NCBI GenBank assembly: GCA_964446285.1
Contig: CAYUNT010000234.1
Coordinates: 1 to 6,332 of the forward strand
DNA: 6,332 nt
Direction: 5' to 3'
DNA from: CAYUNT01 sp964446285
GTDB taxonomy: Bacteria; Sumerlaeota; Sumerlaeia; SLMS01; CAYUNT01
The notes under the pieces are model-generated. The model was given only the letters and a program-made list of their open reading frames with translations, made no database searches and had not been told where the DNA came from. Below, piece by piece: positions 1 through 6,270 of the stretch (positions within the stretch are counted from its first letter, which is position 1; each line of letters begins with the position of its first letter). The position numbers and the translations under genes were made by a program.

Positions 1-2147
1 CCCCGAAATCCGCCCCCAGCCCGCAGTCCGCCGCCGCCACGCAAGCCGCTGGTGCCACGCAAGCCGCTGGTGCCACGCAGTCCGCTGGTGCCACGCAGTC
101 CGCTGGTGCCACGCAAGCCGCCGGCGCTTGGGATCGCGAGGCTCCGCACTCGCCTCTTCCTCCTTCAGTGTCCGCCGCTTCTCCCGCCGCTGCAGCCGCC
201 CCGCCTTCCGCCGAAAAACCTTCGCTTTGGGACGTGGAGGGCGAGGAAGAGGATTCCGTGCAAGACAAGCCGCTGGCGGAATTGGCAGCCACCGCTGCCG
301 CCACCACAGAATCCGCCGAATCGGAGGGCGAGGTTCCACAACCGCCTCTTTCTTCTTCAGCGCCCGCCGTTCCCCTTCCCGCTCTCGCCGCCGAACCGCC
401 CACCGATCCTGGCGCAAAATCCGCCGCCCTTGCCGCGCCCAATCTCAAGGACGAATCGGAAACCGGGCAGCTCGATGCGGATTTTTTGATTCTTCACCCG
501 CTCCACGCGGACGCCCTTGAGGTCGAGCCATTTTTCCACTCGCTGCGCGCTCAAACACGCGGTTCGTATCGCCTGCGCATCCTCGATGCCACCGAGGGGG
601 CGCTTCCCGCTTCCGCGCAGCAAAACTGGAACCGCGAGGACCCGCGCCTGGAAATGTTCCCGGCGGACTACTACAATATCGCCCAACTCATCAATCAGGC
701 GCTCGACGACCCGGATTGCCCGCCTTATCTGCTGTTGGTTCCGCCGCGCGTTCAGCTGCTCCCCGGATGCCTGGAGGCAATGGCCGCGGCGATGGACTCC
801 GACGCGCGAGTCGCCGCCGTATTCAGCGATTATCTATATCCCGCGCCCACGCCAGATCGCGAGGCTCCGCACTCGCCTCTTTCTTCCGGCGCGCCGTCCC
901 CCGAAACCGCTCCGGGTCCAGCGGAGGACGCGGATGACATCACGCCGGAAGCGCTCGAGGTCGTCCGCCTGCTCGACTGGTCGCCGGGCGTCATTCACGA
1001 GCGCCGCGACATGGGGTATGTGATCGCCTATCGCACCGAGTCACTGCGGGCAATCGGCGGCGCGCGCGAAGACCTCCGATACGCCTTCGACTACGATCTT
1101 CTTTTGCGCCTGACCGATGGCGGGGTGTTTCATCATATTCCCGAACCGTTATATGTTGTGGAAAACAATGCCGCCGCCGCGGAAGCAACCGATGCAGAAT
1201 CGATTCCGCGTCCGGCGCGCCTGCCAGCCGCCGAACCCGACCCGGCGCGCCTTCGCGCCCCGGGAACTCCGCTGCTCGGCGGGCATTCCTATTTGTTTTA
1301 TCCCCCCGATCTCGAAGAGGAAATCGAGGGCGTTTTTGAACAGATGCTCATCCGGCGCGGACTTTGGATTGAGACGGCGGCGCATCCGCTGCCGACGCCG
1401 CGCCCCGGACTCGAAGTTGCATTTTCCGTGGTGATTCCCGTTGGCGGCGGCGAGCGGTTCCTGGCCGAGACGCTGAACAAAGTCCTGATGGGCGGATGCC
1501 AGGATTTTGAAATTCTAGTGGTGGACCGTGGAGCGCCACAGGTTGTGCGTGCGGTGATCGAACAGGTTCGCGAACGCGACCGGCGCGTGCGGCTGGTTTC
1601 GGCCGAGGGGATTTCGCGGGCGGCCGCGCTGAACCGCGCCTTGCGCCTCGCGCGCGGGCGCTATATCGCCCATCTCGAAGCGGATGATGAATTCACTCCT
1701 TCATGCCTGGAAGTCATGCTGGCCTGGTTCAAGGCGCATCCCAATTGCGCGCTGGCCGTTTCGCATTACGAACTGATTGATGAATCGGGCCGGACCGCGA
1801 GCGGAACCCAGCCGATTTCGCACGAAGGATGCACGGTGAATCAGTTGCTGAGGCACGACGGAGTCGGCGCGGTGCGCGTGATGTCCGCCGCTGCCCTGCG
1901 CGACGTGGGATACTACGACGAAACCTTGTGCGCCGAGGGATGCGAGGACTACGACCTCGCGCTGCGGCTGAGCGAACGCTTCGAGATGTGCCGCGTGGAA
2001 GAAGTGCTGTATCGGTGCCGTGCGTGGTCCGGACGCGCTTCGCGGATGGCATTGGACCCGGCCGCTCGCGAACGCATTCGCACGGCCATCCGCCAGGCGG
2101 CCATGACCCGCCGGCACGCGCACAACCGCGCTCATCCCTCCGCTTGA
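1..2147 (+). CDS. Two-domain family 2 glycosyltransferase, 5' partial
   Basis: The reading frame is open from the first complete codon (position 3) to TGA at 2145-2147, giving 714 visible residues; the true start lies upstream. A GTG at 168 is only an internal codon, because the repeat-bearing frame continues above it. Residues numbered from position 3: 1-159 are low-complexity Pro/Ala/Ser and acidic sequence. Residues 160-385 form a GT-A-like domain whose DXD site reads V-P-P-R-V (246-250) and whose usual E-D-Y-D reads F-D-Y-D (362-365), so it is probably not catalytic. A linker follows. Residues 474-700 form a second GT2 domain starting S-V-V-I-P, with E-A-D-D (559-562, nucleotide-sugar/metal site) and catalytic-type E-D-Y-D (648-651). 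GT2 enzymes transfer sugars from nucleotide donors; donor and acceptor are unknown here. No membrane segment is visible, so it is probably cytoplasmic. The layout matches the minus-strand glycosyltransferase at 4401-6254. Family assignment is firm, substrate unknown. Confidence 0.88.
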   Translation, partial: PKSAPSPQSAAATQAAGATQAAGATQSAGATQSAGATQAAGAWDREAPHSPLPPSVSAASPAAAAAPPSAEKPSLWDVEGEEEDSVQDKPLAELAATAAATTESAESEGEVPQPPLSSSAPAVPLPALAAEPPTDPGAKSAALAAPNLKDESETGQLDADFLILHPLHADALEVEPFFHSLRAQTRGSYRLRILDATEGALPASAQQNWNREDPRLEMFPADYYNIAQLINQALDDPDCPPYLLLVPPRVQLLPGCLEAMAAAMDSDARVAAVFSDYLYPAPTPDREAPHSPLSSGAPSPETAPGPAEDADDITPEALEVVRLLDWSPGVIHERRDMGYVIAYRTESLRAIGGAREDLRYAFDYDLLLRLTDGGVFHHIPEPLYVVENNAAAAEATDAESIPRPARLPAAEPDPARLRAPGTPLLGGHSYLFYPPDLEEEIEGVFEQMLIRRGLWIETAAHPLPTPRPGLEVAFSVVIPVGGGERFLAETLNKVLMGGCQDFEILVVDRGAPQVVRAVIEQVRERDRRVRLVSAEGISRAAALNRALRLARGRYIAHLEADDEFTPSCLEVMLAWFKAHPNCALAVSHYELIDESGRTASGTQPISHEGCTVNQLLRHDGVGAVRVMSAAALRDVGYYDETLCAEGCEDYDLALRLSERFEMCRVEEVLYRCRAWSGRASRMALDPAARERIRTAIRQAAMTRRHAHNRAHPSA
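36..125 (+). repeat. Five tandem 18-bp units encoding A-T-Q-(A/S)-A-G
   Basis: Five contiguous in-frame 18-bp units begin at 36, 54, 72, 90 and 108. Units 1 and 2 are identical, 3 and 4 are identical (CAG TCC replaces CAA GCC), and unit 5 differs at synonymous third positions. They encode the hexapeptide Ala-Thr-Gln-(Ala/Ser)-Ala-Gly near the visible N-terminus of the first glycosyltransferase. The near identity at DNA level points to recent slippage expansion. The peptide is probably a disordered linker. The upstream sequence is similar in composition, so the array may have degenerate members beyond the window edge. Confidence 0.9.
132..176 (+). repeat. Dispersed coding repeat, copy 1
   Basis: This is a 15-codon segment encoding D-R-E-A-P-H-S-P-L-P-P-S-V-S-A. 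Its first 27 bp (132-158) are identical to 855-881. It lies directly after the hexapeptide array. A short inverted pair, GCGAG and CTCGC separated by 8 nt, sits inside the repeat. Confidence 0.8.
324..368 (+). repeat. Dispersed coding repeat, diverged copy 2
   Basis: This 15-codon segment encodes E-G-E-V-P-Q-P-P-L-S-S-S-A-P-A and aligns codon for codon with copies 1 and 3. The C-C-T-C-T-T core is kept, and after it the sequence agrees with copy 3 in T-C-T and with copy 1 in T-C-A. It lies in the Pro/Ala linker of the first glycosyltransferase. Divergence is moderate, so common origin is likely but not certain. Confidence 0.5.
855..899 (+). repeat. Dispersed coding repeat, copy 3, in a domain insertion
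   Basis: The first 27 bp (855-881) repeat 132-158 exactly and in the same reading frame (D-R-E-A-P-H-S-P-L). This copy sits inside the first GT-A-like domain, between S-D-Y and L-D-W. The paralogous minus-strand protein has only about 14 residues between the matching A-D-Y and L-E-W, against about 46 here, so the repeat lies in an extra segment of roughly 30 residues. Confidence 0.8.
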
Positions 2148-3127
2148 AATTCCCCTTCGCGCCAGAGCGCATACACGGCGCGCGCCTGCATTTTGTCACG
2201 CGCCAATTGGCTTTTTAATTCATCCACGGAAGCGAATCGCTCCTCGCCCCGGAGGCGTTCGAGCAACCGCAGACGCAGGCGGCGCCCGGTCAATTCGCCA
2301 GAAAATCCAATCAGGTGCGTTTCGATGCGCGGCTCCTCGATGTCGCCAAACGTCGGGCTGTAGCCGAGGTTCATCATTCCCGGCCAAGCCTCCGCCGCCG
2401 CTGCCGCGCCGTTCTCGCCGGGGAGAACCGCCTCGACCGCGTAAACGCCTGTTTCCGGCAGTGTGAGGTTGTCTTCGGGCCGCAGATTTGCCGTTGGAAA
2501 GCCGAGTTCGCGACCGCGCCGCCGCCCTTCGACCACGACGCCTTCCAATTCGTGCGGACGTCCGAGCAATTGCGCCGCCTGCGCCACTTGCCCTTCGCGC
2601 ACGAGCCGCCGGATGCGCGAACTGCTTACGGGTTCGCCGCCTTCCAGCACGGGAGCGGCCGGAAAAATCTCCAGCCCGAGCGGCCCGCCAATGCGCTGCG
2701 CCAAGTCCGCCGTTCCCGCGCCGCCGCGCCCAAATCGGAAGTCCGGACCGCAAATAAGGCGCGCAGCCCCGAGGGTTTCCACGAGGACCTCGCGCACGAA
2801 CCGTTCTGCTTCGATGGCGGCGAAGGCGGCGTCAAAACGAACTGCCACGGCAAGGTCCACGCCCGCCTGCGCGAGGCATTCGAGGCGGCGTTCGAGCGGC
2901 AGAAGCATTGTGGGCGCATGGGCCGGACGCAAAAGCGAGAGCGGGTGATTTTGGAATGTCAGCGCCGCCACGCGGTATTCGGGGCCTTTGGCGCGGGCAA
3001 GTTCGCGCGCCTGCGCAAGCAAGGACTTGTGTCCGCGATGCACGCCGTCAAATACGCCCACAACCACACACGAGGGGGCGCGATTTTCGCGAAGGCGCGG
3101 ATCATCGAGGGTGTCGAGGCGAATCAC
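2132..3127 (-). CDS. ribF: Bifunctional riboflavin kinase / FAD synthetase
   Basis: The 331-residue product phosphorylates riboflavin to FMN and adenylylates FMN to FAD in the cytoplasm; the length is normal for bacterial RibF. The N-terminal nucleotidyltransferase module shows G-V-F-D-G-V-H-R-G-H (24-33), G-P-D-F-R-F-G (127-133) and S-S-S-R-I-R (168-173), the last matching the usual S-S-T-R-I-R. The C-terminal riboflavin kinase module shows G-R-E-L-G-F-P-T-A-N (205-214), with the Thr and Asn that bind nucleotide/metal, G-Y-S-P-T-F-G (255-261) and E-T-H-L with the expected catalytic Glu at 269. The start is GTG at 3127. An in-frame stop at 3146-3148 leaves no upstream start, and a weak AAGAG lies about nine bases before it. 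The 3' end overlaps the convergent glycosyltransferase by 16 bp. Upstream lies a repeat-bearing gap, so it may have its own promoter rather than reading through from the SAM hydrolase gene. Confidence 0.97.
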   Translation of the reverse strand: MIRLDTLDDPRLRENRAPSCVVVGVFDGVHRGHKSLLAQARELARAKGPEYRVAALTFQNHPLSLLRPAHAPTMLLPLERRLECLAQAGVDLAVAVRFDAAFAAIEAERFVREVLVETLGAARLICGPDFRFGRGGAGTADLAQRIGGPLGLEIFPAAPVLEGGEPVSSSRIRRLVREGQVAQAAQLLGRPHELEGVVVEGRRRGRELGFPTANLRPEDNLTLPETGVYAVEAVLPGENGAAAAAEAWPGMMNLGYSPTFGDIEEPRIETHLIGFSGELTGRRLRLRLLERLRGEERFASVDELKSQLARDKMQARAVYALWREGEFQAEG

Positions 3128-3168
3128 TGGGGTGCTCTTTCTGAATCAGGAGCGGAGAAATGTATGCT

Positions 3169-3176
3169 GGGGGGGG
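3169..3176. repeat. Run of eight G (C on the ribF strand)
   Basis: An uninterrupted G8 tract lies 41 bp upstream of the ribF GTG and just before the nonamer array. On the minus strand it is C8, followed by C-A-T-A-C-A-T-T-T, which could be a poor -10 element. Homopolymers of this length are prone to slippage, and this one would fall within a promoter spacer if that -10 is real. That role is inference. Confidence 0.6.
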
Positions 3177-3180
3177 AAGA

Positions 3181-3252
3181 ATGGGACCAATGGGACGTAT
3201 GAGACCAATGGGACGTATGAGACCAATGAGACGTATGGGACCTATGGGACAG
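3181..3252. repeat. Eight tandem 9-bp units, ATGRGAC plus two bases
   Basis: Eight perfect-length nonamers run without a break. The heptamer is ATGGGAC in five units (1, 2, 4, 7, 8) and ATGAGAC in three (3, 5, 6). The two spacer bases alternate CA, GT, CA, GT, CA, GT, then CT and AG, which lays an 18-bp period over the 9-bp one. The array fills much of the 183-bp gap between the SAM hydrolase stop and the ribF start. A short direct repeat GCGAAAAC (twice, 3255-3271) follows. No conserved protein uses this stretch. Possible roles are a protein-binding array, an intergenic mobile repeat or simple slippage; none can be chosen from the sequence. Confidence 0.92.
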
Positions 3253-3310
3253 TTGCGAAAACAGCGAAAACGTATCCCGCTCAATTTCAAAAACCGAACC
3301 GCGCCGGCAA

Positions 3311-4312
3311 TTACCGGGGCTTGGCGCGATTTGGGGCCGGTTTTGAGCGGGCGCGGGCGCCTGCGCGTTCGCCGGACTTCTTGCGGCGGTATTTGAGCCG
3401 GATTGTGTCGCCTTGCGCAATTGAAAGGGATTCCACGGCATTGCCGTCGCGCACGGCGATTTCCAAGCGCCCGCCCGAACCCCAATAGGCCAGCGGTTCC
3501 CCCGGCGCAACGTCCGCAAATGTCTCGACAATGCCATTCCATCGCGCGCCGCCGGCAGACACGGCAATCTCTCCCGGCTCGGGCCAAGCGCATTCGCATT
3601 CGCCTTGCGGAAAAACCGTGGGACCATTTTTCCGCCAGAATTCTTCCCAGTCTCTTTTTTTCAGCGAGGTGATGACGTTGCCAAACGCGTCGCAGCATAG
3701 GGCCATAACGGTCATATCCATCGCGCCGCGGCTGGCCTCGGCGGAATAGTGCGTATAGTCGATGGCGACCATTTCGCGAATTTCCGGGCCGAGCGACTCG
3801 AGCGCGGCTTGTCCGCCCAGGGCCACGCGCGCGGCGGCTGGGGCGAAAATGTCGCGCCCGTGGAACGTCGCGCTTGGCGGCGGCGCATCTGGGCTTCTTC
3901 CCAGCTTCTCCGTGCGGATTTCCCATGCCCTCCAGGGGAGATGGAAATCCGCGGCGTGTTCCTCGATGAGCGACAGGAGTCCGTTGTCCGGCGCGATGTA
4001 GAAATGCCGCCCGTCCGTGGCAGCGATGGCGCGCCGGTCTGTGCCGACGCCCGGGTCCACCACACAACAAAACACAGTGGGCGCAGGGAAATAATCGATG
4101 GTCGCTTCGAGCATAACGCCCGCTGCCGCCACATCGCCTGGCGCAATGGCGTGGCACAGGTCAATCACTCGCGCGCCGGGCGCCAGCGACGCCAGCACGC
4201 CGTGCAAAACGCCCACATACACCTCGCCCGGTTGAAAATCCGTCAGCAGAGCGATGACGGGCGAAGAGAAAGGAGCGGAGACGGGAGTGGCGGGAGGATT
4301 TGCGGGACACAT
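3311..4312 (-). CDS. SAM hydrolase (S-adenosyl-L-methionine hydroxide adenosyltransferase, DUF62 family)
   Basis: The 333-residue product belongs to the fluorinase/chlorinase-related family whose hydroxide-using members split SAM into adenosine and methionine. The N-terminal domain opens with A-L-L-T-D-F (21-26) and Y-V-G-V-L-H-G-V (32-39). It continues with V-V-D-P-G-V-G-T-D-R-R (84-94), A-P-D-N-G-L-L (107-113) and F-H-G-R-D-I-F-A-P (150-158). The Asp-Arg-His triad of SAM hydrolases is present as D86, R93 and H151, so hydrolysis rather than halogenation is expected. The C-terminal beta domain has D-A-F-G-N-V-I-T and a G-S-G-G-R-L-E-I-A segment. A basic Arg/Lys/Pro/Ala tail of about 25 residues makes it longer than typical members (roughly 260-280). 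An ATG at 4381 is in frame but lies inside a terminator stem and lacks a ribosome site. ATG 4312 follows AAAGG with 9-nt spacing and is preferred. No metabolic link to its neighbours is evident. Confidence 0.93.
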   Translation of the reverse strand: MCPANPPATPVSAPFSSPVIALLTDFQPGEVYVGVLHGVLASLAPGARVIDLCHAIAPGDVAAAGVMLEATIDYFPAPTVFCCVVDPGVGTDRRAIAATDGRHFYIAPDNGLLSLIEEHAADFHLPWRAWEIRTEKLGRSPDAPPPSATFHGRDIFAPAAARVALGGQAALESLGPEIREMVAIDYTHYSAEASRGAMDMTVMALCCDAFGNVITSLKKRDWEEFWRKNGPTVFPQGECECAWPEPGEIAVSAGGARWNGIVETFADVAPGEPLAYWGSGGRLEIAVRDGNAVESLSIAQGDTIRLKYRRKKSGERAGARARSKPAPNRAKPR

Positions 4313-4321
4313 TGGGAAGCG

Positions 4322-4326
4322 CCTTT
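4322..4326 (-). promoter_or_regulatory. Ribosome binding site deciding the SAM hydrolase start
   Basis: AAAGG on the minus strand lies nine bases before ATG 4312. The longer alternative ATG at 4381 has no purine-rich site and overlaps the terminator, so this site supports the shorter protein. Confidence 0.6.
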
Positions 4327-4338
4327 GCAGCGAGGGCG

Positions 4339-4378
4339 TAAAATAATACGGACCAGCCGTGAAAGCCCAGCTGGTCCG
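4339..4378 (-). terminator. Intrinsic terminator of the minus-strand glycosyltransferase
   Basis: A perfect 9-bp inverted repeat (CGGACCAGC at 4349-4357 and GCTGGTCCG at 4370-4378) encloses a 12-nt loop. On the minus strand it is followed directly by TATTATTTTA (4339-4348). It begins 22 nt after the glycosyltransferase stop. Stem, spacing and T-rich tract fit Rho-independent termination in the minus direction. It implies that the SAM hydrolase gene downstream is not simply co-transcribed, or only by read-through. Confidence 0.85.
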
Positions 4379-4400
4379 CATTTGGTATGGGTTTTTCAGA

Positions 4401-6254
4401 TTACTTGCGGCCGCCTTTGGCCTTTTTGACAGGCTTCTTGGCCGCGGGTTTTTTAGCGGCCGGCTTTTTCGGCGCCGCCGCTTTTTTCACGACTGCCTTT
4501 TTCACCACCGGCTTCTTGGCGGCCGGTTTTTTTGCGGCGGGCTTGGGTTTTGCGGCGGGCTTGGGGGCTGCCTTCTTGCCTGCGCCTGCCTTGGCGGCTT
4601 TGGCCTTGGCGGGCGCCGCAGCCACTGGCTTCTTCGCCGCCGCCGCGGCCGGCTTGGGTTTTCTGGCCTTCGACTGCTTGTTCAGCGCAATGCGACGCTG
4701 GATCGCCGCCAGGCGCATCGCGTCCTTCGCGTCGTCGTTGCGGTCGATCGTCACCTGGTCAATCGAGTGGTCCGTTCCGCCAGAGTGGCGCACCACTTTG
4801 TAGATCGACTCCATGACGCGGCCGATCCGGTGGCGTTCGCTGATGCGCATTACCAAATCGTAATCCTCGCCATAGTTGCGCGAGTAGGGTTCGTCATTGA
4901 CCCCGAACCATCCCACCTCGCGCAGAACCTTGATATGGAACGAGCGTGGCGCGCCCGCTCCGTTGATCCGAAGCAGGTTGTTGCGCCCGTTTTCCTCGGT
5001 CCATTCGTCGTGCGTCACTACCGGAACGTCCTCGCGGCGTTTCAGCGAGCCATCTTCCTGCTTTTGCCACACGGCATAGGATCCGATCACCATCCCGATG
5101 CGCGGGTCCTCGTTATAGACCTTGACGATTTTCTCGACCGCATCGGGTTCGAGTTGGTCGTCGGAATCGAGTTGGACGTAATACTTGCCCTTCGCGAGCG
5201 AGCAGCCGAGGTTGAGGCACAGGCCGATGTTATTGATGTCCACCACGATGAGCCGCACGGGCGGTTTCGAAGCGTCGTAGCGGTCGCCGCCCGGCATATA
5301 ACGGCGCACTTCCGCGCAGGTCGGGTCGTCTTCGCCGCCGTTCACGACGATGATCGCCTCGATGTTTTTCACCGTTTGCGCCTGCACGCTTTCGATGGCC
5401 GGTCCCATGAACTCTGGGCGGCGGTAGCACGGAATCACCACGGAAGCGATGCATTCCTTGAATTTCGCCTCTTCGGCGGGCGTGTAGCGAACCGGGTGGT
5501 AATGCGCGCCGGGCGCGAGCCATGCTCCGATGCGCATAAGGTGTTCGGTTGCGATTTTTTCCATCTCGAGCTGCACTTCTTTGCTCGCGAGCAGATAAGC
5601 GAACACGTCGTGCCCCGCACCGGCCTGGCGCACCGCATACAGGCTGCCCCTCATGCGGTTCGAGATGTGCTTGACGGGGAATTGCTCGGAGATTTTCAGA
5701 CGCAGATCATACATCTCGCCCGCCTTCAATGTGGCATCGACTCCGCCGACGGCTTCGATCGCCACTTTCGAGCAGAAGAACACGGGGCCAAAATCCAGAA
5801 GATCGCGCAAGCGGCCGGCGTGCCATTCGAGCGGGTGAATTTCCTTCACCGTTCCGTCTTCGAGGATGCGCTCGTAATCCGCATAGATCAGTCCGGCTTC
5901 CGGCTCCTCGCGCGTAGCGGCGAAAAGGTAAGTGGTCAGGCTGCTCTTTTTGAATGTGACGGGCGCGGAGTTGCAGGGCACGAGCAGGATAAACTCGCCG
6001 CGCGCCGCCCGGACGCCCGCATCGAGTTGCGCCGCGCGGGTCCGGTAATTGCCGCGAACGCGCCGCACCTGGCTTTCGAGAGCGCCCAGGTTCAGCGTTG
6101 TTTTTCCGTTCGCTTGTTCGACGACGATCACTTCCTTGCGCTCATGGTCCATGGCGAGCGCGCTGGCCACCGATTTCACAAATTCTCCGGGGGCGTAAGG
6201 AAACTCACCCGGGGCGGTCAATACGATGGATACCTGGCGGTTCTGAATCGACAT
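4401..6254 (-). CDS. Two-domain family 2 glycosyltransferase with histone-like C-terminal tail
   Basis: The 617-residue product has three parts. Residues 8-210 form a GT-A-like domain starting V-S-I-V-L-T. Its DXD position reads L-L-V-P-C-N-S (90-96) and its E-D-Y-D position reads E-M-Y-D (180-183), so it is probably inactive. A helical connector (about 222-245) follows. Residues 269-490 form a canonical GT2 domain: A-S-V-V-I-P-C-Y-R-R (270-279), D-S-D-D (363-366, donor/metal site) and G-E-D-Y-D (462-466, catalytic-type acid). Residues 526-617 are a Lys/Ala/Pro tail. The enzyme should transfer a sugar from a nucleotide donor; substrates are unknown. There is no signal peptide or membrane span. 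A GTG at 6293 would add 13 residues, but ATG 6254 is preferred because GAGGTG lies 10 nt before it. It shares its full plan with the plus-strand glycosyltransferase at 1-2147, and its transcript ends at the terminator at 4339-4378. Confidence 0.93.
   Translation of the reverse strand: MSIQNRQVSIVLTAPGEFPYAPGEFVKSVASALAMDHERKEVIVVEQANGKTTLNLGALESQVRRVRGNYRTRAAQLDAGVRAARGEFILLVPCNSAPVTFKKSSLTTYLFAATREEPEAGLIYADYERILEDGTVKEIHPLEWHAGRLRDLLDFGPVFFCSKVAIEAVGGVDATLKAGEMYDLRLKISEQFPVKHISNRMRGSLYAVRQAGAGHDVFAYLLASKEVQLEMEKIATEHLMRIGAWLAPGAHYHPVRYTPAEEAKFKECIASVVIPCYRRPEFMGPAIESVQAQTVKNIEAIIVVNGGEDDPTCAEVRRYMPGGDRYDASKPPVRLIVVDINNIGLCLNLGCSLAKGKYYVQLDSDDQLEPDAVEKIVKVYNEDPRIGMVIGSYAVWQKQEDGSLKRREDVPVVTHDEWTEENGRNNLLRINGAGAPRSFHIKVLREVGWFGVNDEPYSRNYGEDYDLVMRISERHRIGRVMESIYKVVRHSGGTDHSIDQVTIDRNDDAKDAMRLAAIQRRIALNKQSKARKPKPAAAAAKKPVAAAPAKAKAAKAGAGKKAAPKPAAKPKPAAKKPAAKKPVVKKAVVKKAAAPKKPAAKKPAAKKPVKKAKGGRK
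4404..4679 (-). repeat. Lys/Ala/Pro-rich histone-H1-like tail coding repeat
   Basis: This segment encodes the last 92 residues of the glycosyltransferase. About a third (32) are Lys, nearly all the rest Ala, Pro, Val and Gly, with recurring A-A-K-K-P and V-V-K-K-A units. The DNA is a degenerate tandem repeat that mixes AAA and AAG, so the peptide is better conserved than the DNA. The composition resembles eukaryotic H1 tails and bacterial AlgP/HctB-like proteins, which bind DNA or other polyanions. Here it is joined to a glycosyltransferase, so nucleic acid, an acidic glycan, a lipid head group or a protein could be the partner. Confidence 0.9.
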
Positions 6255-6264
6255 GGTTCTATTA

Positions 6265-6270
6265 CACCTC
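6265..6270 (-). promoter_or_regulatory. Ribosome binding site of the minus-strand glycosyltransferase
   Basis: GAGGTG on the minus strand lies 10 nt before ATG 6254. It favours that start over the GTG at 6293, since the site would otherwise lie inside the coding sequence. The bases from 6271 to the window end show no convincing promoter. Confidence 0.6.

Noticed and set aside
168..170. GTG at 168 as the start of the first glycosyltransferase
   Set aside because: The frame is open to the window edge and the hexapeptide array upstream is in the same frame with protein-level conservation, so this GTG is an internal valine codon.
2158..2192. Possible terminator for the plus-strand glycosyltransferase (CGCGCC / GGCGCG stem followed by CATTTTG)
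   Set aside because: The stem is only 6 bp with a 13-nt loop, the T-run is short and offset, and it lies within ribF coding sequence of similar composition.
2315..3202. 295-codon open frame on the plus strand
   Set aside because: It is the antisense shadow of ribF, which has all its expected motifs.
3303..3316. CCGG-CAATTA-CCGG hairpin at the SAM hydrolase stop as a terminator
   Set aside because: The stem is four base pairs and overlaps the stop codon, and the T-run on the minus strand is too far away to count as an intrinsic terminator.
3160..3396. Small plus-strand frame encoding M-G-P-M-G-R repeats across the nonamer array
   Set aside because: Nine is a multiple of three, so the array stays open in any frame that lacks a stop within the unit. 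The frame then runs into antisense sequence of the SAM hydrolase gene and has no ribosome site.
3102..4157. 351-codon open frame on the minus strand
   Set aside because: It overlaps the SAM hydrolase in another frame, is Arg/Cys-rich without recognisable motifs, and runs through the intergenic nonamer array.
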